Positions 35,090 through 44,170 of a DNA stretch of 64,000 nucleotides are shown piece by piece. The notes under the pieces are model-generated. The model was not told where the DNA came from. It saw nothing but the letters and a program-made list of their open reading frames with translations, and did not search any database. Position numbers and translations under genes: made by a program. Numbering within the stretch: the first letter of the stretch is position 1; every line of letters begins with the position of its first letter. The DNA comes from JAJCYK01 sp965224285 (lineage in GTDB: Bacteria; Bacteroidota; Bacteroidia; Cytophagales; Cyclobacteriaceae), in assembly GCA_965224285.1 (NCBI GenBank), contig OZ245043.1, positions 4,960,001 to 5,024,000 on the forward strand. The letters run 5' to 3'.

Positions 35090-37483
35090 TCAGTAACTTG
35101 GGTCAACAGTGAAAGTTGTAAAATAATGCAGCGGCAAGCCATCTTCAGTAAGTCCCTCCAGAGTAATACCAAAAGTTGAAGAAACATCAGAGGTGAAAAA
35201 CTCAATTGCCACCACCCCTTCATCATTAGTGGTTAGGTTGTCATTCCAATAAAGTAATGTGCGAAGATCGGGATGGGTCGAGGAAAATCCGGTAGGATCA
35301 ATTGCAGTAAATTTTCTAACGGGGGAATATCCCACCAGATCAAAACGATGTATTCCTTTTATGCCAATATTATCCAATACGGGTTCTTCGGTGTAAAAAG
35401 CCAGGATGCCTTTAAAAGGCAGTTCTTGCAGTAAATTCTCCTCAATAAGGCTTTGTTTACCGTAGACAATATCTACCCGGCTCAATATTCCGGGGTCCAA
35501 ATCCACTATTAATTGAGGGTCAAAAATCGGAACATTATTAACCAGAAGCAATGGCCCTTCATCCTGGTAGCGGTTTACGGTTTCGCCGGTTATATAGTCT
35601 TCGACAATTTCAATGACCCTGATCTCAGGTACTCCCTGACGATCTCGCAAGCGCACGCCAGGTAATATTTCCCGGAAAACTTCTGCCATATTGGGAAGCT
35701 CTACATAGTCACTTAATATTATAGACCTATCTGGAGCGCCATATAAATAACTCGAATCTGCTTTAGCTGCTGCTATTTCGGCTTGCGGCTGGCGGTATAC
35801 TGCTGCTATTTGTGCCCTTAGCTGTGCCTCCTGAGGTATATTAGTTTCCCTTCTGGTGTTCATTTTCTTCACAGGGCTACTTACCGTCCTCTCCGGGATC
35901 AGCGAGATTTCAGGAATGGCCCCCGTCAGTAATGTATCGTTAAGCTTAAGTACGGCCTGATGGCTACCTGTAATATTGAGGTTTGGCAGATAAAAGTTTC
36001 CGGAGCTGTCGGTTACCGTCCATTGGAAAAAACCTGGAATCTCCGGAGAGCTAAGCATTATAGTCTGACCAGTGAGCCTTTGCCCGGTTTCCGTTGAAGA
36101 TAATGTCCCCTCAAGGGTGTAGCCCTGGGTTTCCGGTGGGATGGATGGGTTCCAGGTAGGATTACTAAAAACTTCAGACCAGGATATTCTGGAGGGAGGA
36201 TTTATAGTCAGCAGTTGGTTGATTTGTTTGACCTCCATATGTTGATGATGTCCAATAACCGGCCGGTAACCATAGTCACCCAGGTCGGATGTCAAATACA
36301 AAAAATCCCGCAGAGAGGAGGTATCCCTTTGGTTATAGGCGTGCTCCGCTACGCTGGCAGAAAAATTAGCGGTGATAGGGCTGCCTGACTGGTCGTTGAC
36401 CTTAAAGGTGAGTCGGACTTTTTCTCTGGACTTTGCAGTGGCAGTAAAATTGGAAGGGGTAATTTGTACGCTATCCTCCGGGTATATGAAAACGGATTGT
36501 TCACTGAGGACCTTACCTTCAGTATGAAACGCAGTTAGGGTGCAGATTCCAGCCGGCAGTTCCTGCCTGGGAAAGTTTACGATCATAGGTTCCTGACCAG
36601 CCAAGCCCACAGCAGTAAAATAGATTCCTCCTTGTGACCTGGCGGTTATCAATAAAGAGTCGCCATAGTATTCTGCGGTGCTTTGAACCAGGACCCGTAA
36701 AAAATTTACCCCGGCATCTGTTACGTTGAGCGTTACCCCCTGAGATTGAATGTCGGGCAGCGGGTATTCCTTGAATTCACCATTGGAGTCAGAAATCTTT
36801 ATGGTATACCGGCTGTCTATTTCAGGGCGTATTGTGAAACTGCTAAACCCATTTGAGTTGGTCTTAAATTGCTGGATGGTATCCTGTTCATTATAGAGGA
36901 TTCCTTGCGCCACTATAGGATTATGATGCTGATCCATGGCATAGACCACCAGCCGGGTCATCAGTTGATCGACTAGGTTACCGCCTTCAGCGGCAATTTG
37001 CAGGTGCTCAATCGGCAGATCTGCAGGCCCCCGGCGGTAGCTTGATCCAATGAAAATATCCTTAGAAAAGATATAGCGGTGGTCGAAGTTCAGCATCCAA
37101 CGGGTATAAGCCCTTAGTTGGTAATAATCGGACGGCAGATCTTCAGGAACTACCAGCGCCCCCGCCACTTTTCCGCTGTCAGCCTGATATTTGGATTGGA
37201 TCACCACTTTGGCTTGAGAATTCACTAATTCCAGATAGATCACCTTACTTAAACTCATAGGTAGATTATAATGAGCATGGAACTGATAACCTTTGAACCA
37301 AATTGTTTCCCCTGCTGCATAATGACTGCGGTCTGTATGCAAATAAATTTTCTCCTGGGGGTATTGGCTGAGATATTGATTATAGGCGTCAATTACCCTG
37401 GTGGCTGGATCTGGTTCCGGCTTCACCGACCCGGTTAATATAACTGCTGCCGTTGCTAACCAAAGGTAATTTTTTAGGGCCAT
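35090..37483 (-). CDS. large secreted protein with MG2-like and plug-like domains
   Basis: This 797-residue exported protein has a signal peptide at about 1-20. Residues about 45-140 (KIYLHTDRSHYAAGETIWFKG, in parts) resemble the MG2-type macroglobulin domain common in Bacteroidota surface proteins. A carboxypeptidase-like beta-sandwich lies near 455-520, and the C-terminal third (about 590-720) resembles a TonB-receptor plug without a barrel. Its start overlaps the upstream DUF4249 gene by 10 bases, so it belongs to the receptor cluster. Function unknown; a surface or periplasmic accessory of the receptor is likely. Confidence 0.8.
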   Translation of the reverse strand: MALKNYLWLATAAVILTGSVKPEPDPATRVIDAYNQYLSQYPQEKIYLHTDRSHYAAGETIWFKGYQFHAHYNLPMSLSKVIYLELVNSQAKVVIQSKYQADSGKVAGALVVPEDLPSDYYQLRAYTRWMLNFDHRYIFSKDIFIGSSYRRGPADLPIEHLQIAAEGGNLVDQLMTRLVVYAMDQHHNPIVAQGILYNEQDTIQQFKTNSNGFSSFTIRPEIDSRYTIKISDSNGEFKEYPLPDIQSQGVTLNVTDAGVNFLRVLVQSTAEYYGDSLLITARSQGGIYFTAVGLAGQEPMIVNFPRQELPAGICTLTAFHTEGKVLSEQSVFIYPEDSVQITPSNFTATAKSREKVRLTFKVNDQSGSPITANFSASVAEHAYNQRDTSSLRDFLYLTSDLGDYGYRPVIGHHQHMEVKQINQLLTINPPSRISWSEVFSNPTWNPSIPPETQGYTLEGTLSSTETGQRLTGQTIMLSSPEIPGFFQWTVTDSSGNFYLPNLNITGSHQAVLKLNDTLLTGAIPEISLIPERTVSSPVKKMNTRRETNIPQEAQLRAQIAAVYRQPQAEIAAAKADSSYLYGAPDRSIILSDYVELPNMAEVFREILPGVRLRDRQGVPEIRVIEIVEDYITGETVNRYQDEGPLLLVNNVPIFDPQLIVDLDPGILSRVDIVYGKQSLIEENLLQELPFKGILAFYTEEPVLDNIGIKGIHRFDLVGYSPVRKFTAIDPTGFSSTHPDLRTLLYWNDNLTTNDEGVVAIEFFTSDVSSTFGITLEGLTEDGLPLHYFTTFTVDPSY

Positions 37484-38586
37484 ATCTCTTCCGGAAAGTC
37501 CCTAAAGCTATCAGGGAAAGCTAAACAATTTATACAGTACCCGGGTGGGGGAGGATCGTTGGGCCCCGGGCTACAGGCGCTAAAATTATTGGGAAATGGA
37601 ATTTCCAATGCAGTAATGTCCAGTCTGGATATTTGCAGGGTCTTATCATTTGCGCCGGATACCTGGAACAGGCCCAGCACCTCCTCATCGGGATCATCCT
37701 CATTAATGATATTGCCCACTAAAATACTTGGTGGAGGATCAAATATAGTACCGGTATTTTCCCTCTGAGCTTCTACGGCCTTCCAGTAATTAAAGGCCTC
37801 CTGGGTAAGTGAATACTGCCTGATGAATATCCGGTAGGATGTTTCGAATTCAATACTTCCGGTAAAAAAACCCAAATCGATGGCATTTATAGGTATGCCT
37901 GATTCGGTGGTACCAAATACCCTCAGGAATTCATCCGGTTTGTCCAGAACAAAGCAAATTCCGGGGCAGCCCAGAGCACAAGGATCCTGAGTTTCAAGAA
38001 TGAACACTCCCCGGTAATCCCATCTGTAATAGGACGGATTTCGATTCGCGCTGCGGGTATCCACCAGGATGTTAAACCCATCGATGGTTATGATATTTCC
38101 CAATTCTGAAATCACGGATTTTTGGTTTTTTTTCAAGTAAACACTATCCTGGGTGGTTACCGAAAGCAACTGCTGAGTACCGGATCGATACCGGCGACCG
38201 TCAGCTGTGGAAAATAACAAGGTATAGGCGCGACCAATTTCTCCTTGAAAACCGGAACTTAAATATGACCCTGGTTGATCTTCACTGAATTCGAATCGGT
38301 TTCCCCTATCATCCATCACTTCCAAATTTGCGCCTATTTCAGGGCTGGGGTCCGACAGGTCATTGGCCCGGTACAGTTTAACCCGGTAGGGACCAGGTTG
38401 ATCATGAATGAGTCCTTCCACCACCAATGAGGGTGTTTTTGGCGTCACGTTCAGGTCTACCGGATCTATACAACTGGCACATAGCCCTGCTATAAAGGCC
38501 ATCATCAAGACAGTTGGCCCTGTTCCCATATGGTGCCCCAGCTTGAAGCATATGTTATTTCGGATATTTATAGTTAGCATAGACAT
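37474..38586 (-). CDS. DUF4249 lipoprotein (second copy)
   Basis: This is a DUF4249-family lipoprotein of about 370 residues. Homology to the first copy begins at the lipobox (GLCASC) and the TPSLVVEGLIHDQPGPYRVKL stretch. The C terminus CINCLAFPDSF shares a Cys-Cys-PDSF pattern with its neighbour. I choose the Met at 38586, eight bases from the upstream stop; a Met at 38529 right before the hydrophobic core is also possible. DUF4249 proteins are typically encoded with TonB receptors and may bind substrate at the cell surface. Confidence 0.85.
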   Translation of the reverse strand: MSMLTINIRNNICFKLGHHMGTGPTVLMMAFIAGLCASCIDPVDLNVTPKTPSLVVEGLIHDQPGPYRVKLYRANDLSDPSPEIGANLEVMDDRGNRFEFSEDQPGSYLSSGFQGEIGRAYTLLFSTADGRRYRSGTQQLLSVTTQDSVYLKKNQKSVISELGNIITIDGFNILVDTRSANRNPSYYRWDYRGVFILETQDPCALGCPGICFVLDKPDEFLRVFGTTESGIPINAIDLGFFTGSIEFETSYRIFIRQYSLTQEAFNYWKAVEAQRENTGTIFDPPPSILVGNIINEDDPDEEVLGLFQVSGANDKTLQISRLDITALEIPFPNNFSACSPGPNDPPPPGYCINCLAFPDSFRDFPEEIWP

Positions 38587-38593
38587 AGCAGGA

Positions 38594-39625
38594 TTACCAG
38601 GAGCTTTCCGGGATTTGGTCAAAGCTATCGGGTAGTTGCAGGCAGTCGTTGCAGTATGCCGGCCCCGCTTGATTTCTAAAGCATTCCAGTAGTGGGAGCT
38701 CAAAGTTGAGATCAAATCCGGCAAGGTCTTCTTTTAGTATGGTGTGCTCTTGCAGGTGCACTGCTGATGCCATAAAGTATCCCGCAACAGGTTCAGAGGA
38801 GGCCCCACAAGCCTCCATGTTACCGGTAATGGCACCGGGAACCGGGTCAAATATGCTGCCGCTGCTGGTGCGTTGAGCTTGCACAGATTGCCAAAATTCA
38901 AAAGCCCTGGCGTTCAGGGAGAATTGCTTCACCCGGATAATATAGGCCGTATCAAATTCCTGTGAACCCAAAAAGAAATCCAGGGCAACCGGAGGCATTG
39001 GGGAGTTCATTCGCTGGGTGCCGGTTATTCTAAGATATTCGGGGGGTGGCCTAGATTCAAACCAACAGGTTTTGGTACAGTCGTCACAAGGCGCGGGCGT
39101 TCTCAAGGCATAAACTCCTCGATACTCCCATCGTAAATAAGTTCCCTGGTCCCGGTTTGATGCCGGTGATACCACTACCTCAAATCCATTGATGTTAATG
39201 TCATTTCCCTGATCTGAGACGAAGGATCGTCTTGCTGGCACCACATTAATTTCATTAATGGACGGCACTGCAACCATGGTTTCCGGCAGTGAACAATATT
39301 GGGTGCCATCGATAAGCTGGATTTCCAGGAGGTAGGTTCGTCCGATCTCACCTTTTGGAGCACCTTGATCTGAAATATAAATGCCTGGTGCTTGTTCCCC
39401 AAAATTCAAGGTCCGGTTTAAATCATCCCTGACCGTGACTTCCGCACCTCTGACTGGTATGCTCTTTTGCAAGATAGCCTGGCTAATCTTTATTTCATAG
39501 GGGCCAGGCTGATCAGTGATCTGACCTTCAATTACCAGTTGTGGTACCTCAACCTGTGATAGACTGAATGGATCAACGCATGAGTTAAGCAGCATGATCA
39601 GCAATATGAGCCTTTGGCTACTCAT
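38594..39625 (-). CDS. DUF4249 lipoprotein (first copy)
   Basis: This 343-residue protein has a short lipoprotein signal (Cys16 in LLNSCVDP), then the family opening PQLVIEGQITDQPGPYEIKI. The CDDCTKTCW cluster and the C-terminal CNDCLQLPDSF are notable Cys pairs. It overlaps the TonB receptor gene by four bases (ATGA). With the following copy it looks like a tandem duplication that has diverged strongly. Confidence 0.88.
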   Translation of the reverse strand: MSSQRLILLIMLLNSCVDPFSLSQVEVPQLVIEGQITDQPGPYEIKISQAILQKSIPVRGAEVTVRDDLNRTLNFGEQAPGIYISDQGAPKGEIGRTYLLEIQLIDGTQYCSLPETMVAVPSINEINVVPARRSFVSDQGNDININGFEVVVSPASNRDQGTYLRWEYRGVYALRTPAPCDDCTKTCWFESRPPPEYLRITGTQRMNSPMPPVALDFFLGSQEFDTAYIIRVKQFSLNARAFEFWQSVQAQRTSSGSIFDPVPGAITGNMEACGASSEPVAGYFMASAVHLQEHTILKEDLAGFDLNFELPLLECFRNQAGPAYCNDCLQLPDSFDQIPESSW

Positions 39626-42315
39626 TTGGAGAACTTAAAGTTATAGGTAAGTGCGGGAAAAGCGCTTCCCAACACAGAGAGTTTAAATGCATTGATCACC
39701 CTCGATTCACCTTCAGTACCGAAGAATATGGAGTAGGCATTTCTACGACTATATACGTTGAAAACAGTAAAGGTCCAGCTTCCTTCCCACTTCTTATTTT
39801 TTCGGTGATTCCCCTCCAAGGTAATGGAGAGATCAAGCCGGTGATAGTCAGGGATACGAAAAGTATTGCGATCGGAAAACTGGGCAATGGAAACTCCAAA
39901 TAAACGGTAACGATTTACCGGAACAGAAATCGGCCTGCCGGTACTAAAGGTGAAATTGGAACTGAACAACCATCGGCGGGAGATCTTATAGCTCATCACA
40001 TTAGTAAAATCATGGGTACGGTCAAAATCCGCCAAATAGAACTCACCACGGTTGATTTTTTCCTCCGCAAATTGACCATCAGCTTTCCTTTCAGTTCGCG
40101 ATAAGGTATAACTGATCCATCCGTTGAGTCGTCCAAAATCTTTTTGTAGCAGGAATTCAGCTCCGTAGGTGCGTCCTTCTCCCACTATCAAATCAGTTTC
40201 CAGCATAGGGTTCAGCAGTATTTCTGCCTGATTCTTATACTGCGGCACCTGGTCTATTAATCGATAATATAGCTCTACTGAGCCCTCCCAGGTATTATCG
40301 TTGAAATTCCGGAAGTAACCCAATGAAAGCTGATCACTTATCTGAGGAGGCAGGAATCGATCACTGCTTTTCCAGGTATCGAATGGGGTGATGGCTGCCG
40401 AATTAGAGATCAAATGTAAATTTTGCCGCATTCGCTGATAACTGAGTTTCAGGGAGCTCTGATCGTTTAAACTGTATTTGACGCTTAATCTAGGCTCGAT
40501 GCCCTGATAAGTAGTTATGTTCTCTCCCTTGGCGAAATTCAAGGTGTCGATAACAGAGGATGGGGACAAAGGCACTTCCGGATTATAAATAAAGTCTCTG
40601 CCGGGCCCAAGTTGGCGGTACCAACTATACCTCAAACCGGCTAGGACGGTCAGTTTAGGGTTTACTACAAATTCGTCGCTCCAATAGGCTGATGCTTCCA
40701 GGGAGTTTTCATCTTGCACCATCAGCGATTCCAATAAAGAGTTAGCTTCAAGCGGGATAAGTTCACCGGGTTGTAGATCGTAGTGACCAAAAGTCAAACC
40801 AAAATCCATTTTATGCTTCAGATTTGGGAAATAACTGAGGTCCAGACGTAGTCCCGCATATTGTATCCCGGATTTGAGGCGATATAGAAATCCCTCTTCA
40901 AGTCCTTCCACCTGGTAATCGTAGTTGCTGAAAACTGCAGTGAGGTTGGAGAACCACTGATCTTTAAAAATATGCTTCCAGCTAAGGCTGGCTAGAGCAT
41001 TCTGGTATCGGTATAAGGTATCTGCAGCGAACCGGAAGCGATCGCGGCTGTAGTAGCCGGTAAGCGATAGTTTATTTTTATCATCGAATTGATGATTCAG
41101 TTTAATATTGGCATCGTAAAAGGCAGCCGCACTCCGCCTAATTTCAATATCTCTAACATGGTCCAAGACCCAGTCCGAATAGGATGCACGAGCCCCTATT
41201 ACCAATGATCCCCGGTCTTTAATAATAGGCCCCTCTGCTGAGATCCTGCTGGATACCAGGCCCACCCCACCTTTTGCGTTCCAATTTTTGGTATTTCCTT
41301 CTTTTAGATTGACATCCAACACTGAAGCAATGCGATCCCCGTATTTTGCGGGAATACTGCCTTTGTAGAGGGTAGCGTCCTTGACCACATCAGGATTAAA
41401 AATGGAAAAGAATCCAAATAAGTGTGATGAATTAAATACTGGAGCTCCGTCCAGCAGCACCAGGTTGTCACCGACTCCGCCACCGCGAACATTGAATCCC
41501 CGGGCTCCCTCACCCACGGTGCTAACACCTGGGAGAAGTTGAATACTTTTGATCACATCAACTTCTCCTAAAAAGGCTGGTCGCTGTTTTATGGTGGTGA
41601 TGTCCAGTTTAGCCGTGCTCATCTGTACACTGCTGATGTTGGCATCTTGCTGCCGATCAGTTACCGTGACACCTTCCAACCGCACGGTTTCTTGAAACAT
41701 CTCAAAATCATGACTGCCGCTTCCCCGTAGGTCAAGTGTTATTTTTTCATCTTCCCAGCCTATATAACTAATGGTGATGTGATAAACACCTGTGGGTAAG
41801 GTAAGTGAGTAGAAGCCAAAATTATTGGTAATAGTGCCGTTTCCGATCTCCTCAACGTAAATTGATGCCCCTATTATAGCTTCTCCAGTATTGGCTTCAC
41901 GAATATAACCGGAAATAGTGCCTTTGGCATTCTCACCATTCCCAATAACCAACACCTGCTCCAAAGGGGCGCCCAGTGGATCCACTGCTACATCGCTGGT
42001 TACCGGCTGAGCGGGCTCTGCTTTCATCAGGATGATTTGCTGACCCCGGAACACCTGGAAAGTGATCCCGCTACCTGCAAGGATCTGCTGTAAAAAGTTG
42101 CTTAAATCCGTTTGAAAGGAACCATTTACCTGTACATCTTTCACCCAGGAATCCTGGTAATAGAATCTAATGGGGTAGGAGTTTTGAAGCTGTTCCAACA
42201 CCTGTTCCAACGGAGCTTTAGTGTATTGGCGGTCTACCACAATCTCCGAAACAGATTGCGCCATCATACCAAACCCTACTAAAACCAGAAAAGTCAGTAG
42301 ATAGAATTGTTTCAT
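39622..42315 (-). CDS. TonB-dependent receptor with STN domain
   Basis: This 897-residue receptor has a signal peptide (about 1-19), a secretin/TonB short N-terminal (STN) domain (about 25-100), a carboxypeptidase-like domain (about 148-235), a plug (about 240-345, with the GEGARGFNVRGGG motif) and a barrel ending in FKFSK. STN domains usually signal to FecR-type anti-sigma factors, but no FecI/FecR pair lies nearby. The two DUF4249 genes and a large surface protein follow in one overlapping transcript. Confidence 0.93.
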   Translation of the reverse strand: MKQFYLLTFLVLVGFGMMAQSVSEIVVDRQYTKAPLEQVLEQLQNSYPIRFYYQDSWVKDVQVNGSFQTDLSNFLQQILAGSGITFQVFRGQQIILMKAEPAQPVTSDVAVDPLGAPLEQVLVIGNGENAKGTISGYIREANTGEAIIGASIYVEEIGNGTITNNFGFYSLTLPTGVYHITISYIGWEDEKITLDLRGSGSHDFEMFQETVRLEGVTVTDRQQDANISSVQMSTAKLDITTIKQRPAFLGEVDVIKSIQLLPGVSTVGEGARGFNVRGGGVGDNLVLLDGAPVFNSSHLFGFFSIFNPDVVKDATLYKGSIPAKYGDRIASVLDVNLKEGNTKNWNAKGGVGLVSSRISAEGPIIKDRGSLVIGARASYSDWVLDHVRDIEIRRSAAAFYDANIKLNHQFDDKNKLSLTGYYSRDRFRFAADTLYRYQNALASLSWKHIFKDQWFSNLTAVFSNYDYQVEGLEEGFLYRLKSGIQYAGLRLDLSYFPNLKHKMDFGLTFGHYDLQPGELIPLEANSLLESLMVQDENSLEASAYWSDEFVVNPKLTVLAGLRYSWYRQLGPGRDFIYNPEVPLSPSSVIDTLNFAKGENITTYQGIEPRLSVKYSLNDQSSLKLSYQRMRQNLHLISNSAAITPFDTWKSSDRFLPPQISDQLSLGYFRNFNDNTWEGSVELYYRLIDQVPQYKNQAEILLNPMLETDLIVGEGRTYGAEFLLQKDFGRLNGWISYTLSRTERKADGQFAEEKINRGEFYLADFDRTHDFTNVMSYKISRRWLFSSNFTFSTGRPISVPVNRYRLFGVSIAQFSDRNTFRIPDYHRLDLSITLEGNHRKNKKWEGSWTFTVFNVYSRRNAYSIFFGTEGESRVINAFKLSVLGSAFPALTYNFKFSK

Positions 42316-42406
42316 AGGCAGAAATACCTAGTAATTTAAACCCAGTATGGACTAAAATACTAAATATTTCAAGCCCGGAAAAATTATGGAGACCGGTAAA
42401 GCAGGG

Positions 42407-44119
42407 CTATTTGATATAACCCAGGCTTTCTAATTTTACCAATATACGGTGTGCCGCTAATTCAGGGCTCAAAGAAAGGGTATCGATCTCCATTTCGGGA
42501 TTTTCAGGTGTCTCGTAGGGATCATCAATACCGGTAAAACCTTTGATCTTGCCGGCTCTGGCCTTAGCGTATAAACCCTTACGGTCTCTTTTCTCACATT
42601 CTTCCAAAGGAGTATTCACATAAATTTCCACAAAACCGCCTGCCCCTTCTACCATTTTCCTTACTTCTTTACGGATCTTGTGATAGGGTGCAATAGGCGC
42701 GCAGATGGCCACTCCACCATGTTTGGTAATTTCTGTAGCTACGTAGCCAATGCGCTTTATGTTAATATCCCGGTGCTCTTTAGAGAATCCCAGCTCACTG
42801 GACAGATTTTTACGAACTATATCGCCGTCCAGAATGGTTACCCGGCGTTGTCCGTTTTCCAGTAATTTCACCAGAAGGGCATTGGCGATGGTGGATTTGC
42901 CCGACCCTGATAGCCCGGTAAAAAATATTGTTAACCCCTGCTGGTGTTTTGGGGGATACATTTTCCTTAATTCTTCAATCACCTCACCATAGGAAAACCA
43001 TTCGGGGATTTCCAAGCCTTCCCGCAGCCTTCTCCTAAATTCAGTCCCGCTGATATTCATGGTCTTCATTTCTTTGGTGGTCTCATCGACCGGTATGTAT
43101 TGTGCCCGGTCTTCTACGTAAACCATCATTTGAAAAGGTACCAGGGTAATATCCAGTTCCTCTTGGTGCTTGGTGAATAGTTCTTGAGCTTCGTATGGAT
43201 CATAGAACGGTGTACCATCCGATTTGCTTCCCGGTCCGGCATGATCCCGGCCAACGATAAAGTGGGTACACCCATAGTTCTTTCTTATGATACCGTGCCA
43301 GATTGCTTCGCGGGGCCCCGCCATACGCATAGCCAGATTCAATAGGCTTAAGGTAGTGGTCTGCTCCGGATAGGTTTCCAGGATTTTCTCATAGCATCGG
43401 ACCCTGGTATAATGATCGACATCTCCTGGTTTAGTCAAACCGATTACCGGATGGATCAGGAGGTTTGCCTCATGCATCTTTGCTGCTCTGAAAGTGATTT
43501 CCTGATGAGCCCGGTGCATAGGGTTCCTGGTTTGAAAAGCCACCACTTTACGCCAACCCAGCTTCCGAAAGCGACCCCGTAATTCCGAAGGCGAATCGCG
43601 CAGCAATTTAAAATCATAATGGGAGGGAGGCTCTACCCCTCTCAGTGTCCCTCCCAGGTAAACCGGTTGAATTAAATTGTTTAGCTGGAATACCGCGGGG
43701 TGTTCTTCTGAATCAGTGCCGAATACCAGATTTGCCTCCTGCTGCTTATCAGGCTTCCAGATATCCTCGACCTTCATAGTAGCGATAAGTACTCCTTCTT
43801 CATCCCTTAAAGCGATCATGGATCCGGTTTCGAGAGTATCGGCAAAGGCCTCGGTCACATCCAAATTGATAGGAATGGGCCATATCACCCCAGAAGGTAG
43901 ACGCATATCCTCCATTACTTTCTGATATTCTTGCTGACGCATAAATCCAGTAAGCGGCGAAAAAGCTCCGTTTAACAGTAATTCGATATCACACAATTGC
44001 CTGGGTGTAAGATCCCAAGACGGATATTCTGTGGCTATAAGTTTTTCTTGCTCGGCCAGGGACTCTCCCAGATAAAGTTCTTTAAGTTCTCCTCCATGAG
44101 GTTCTTTAAATGCTCCCAT
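42407..44119 (-). CDS. bifunctional ATP sulfurylase / APS kinase
   Basis: This 570-residue fusion has an N-terminal ATP sulfurylase (about 1-385) with QTRNPMHRAHQE and GRDHAGPG, and a C-terminal APS kinase (about 395-570) with P-loop GLSGSGKST and DGDIVRKNLSSELGFS. It turns sulfate and ATP into APS and then PAPS in one protein. PAPS feeds reduction or sulfation. No other sulfate-assimilation gene is adjacent, so sulfation of exported polymers is an alternative to assimilation. Confidence 0.95.
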   Translation of the reverse strand: MGAFKEPHGGELKELYLGESLAEQEKLIATEYPSWDLTPRQLCDIELLLNGAFSPLTGFMRQQEYQKVMEDMRLPSGVIWPIPINLDVTEAFADTLETGSMIALRDEEGVLIATMKVEDIWKPDKQQEANLVFGTDSEEHPAVFQLNNLIQPVYLGGTLRGVEPPSHYDFKLLRDSPSELRGRFRKLGWRKVVAFQTRNPMHRAHQEITFRAAKMHEANLLIHPVIGLTKPGDVDHYTRVRCYEKILETYPEQTTTLSLLNLAMRMAGPREAIWHGIIRKNYGCTHFIVGRDHAGPGSKSDGTPFYDPYEAQELFTKHQEELDITLVPFQMMVYVEDRAQYIPVDETTKEMKTMNISGTEFRRRLREGLEIPEWFSYGEVIEELRKMYPPKHQQGLTIFFTGLSGSGKSTIANALLVKLLENGQRRVTILDGDIVRKNLSSELGFSKEHRDINIKRIGYVATEITKHGGVAICAPIAPYHKIRKEVRKMVEGAGGFVEIYVNTPLEECEKRDRKGLYAKARAGKIKGFTGIDDPYETPENPEMEIDTLSLSPELAAHRILVKLESLGYIK

Positions 44120-44170
44120 AAAATTATTTCTGTATCTAAGTTTGAATTATTTATAAAAATATCGATTGGA

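Noticed and set aside
39622..42315. SusC/SusD-type glycan uptake pair
   Set aside because: The genes following the receptor are DUF4249 lipoproteins, not SusD homologues, and no glycan-degrading enzymes lie nearby.
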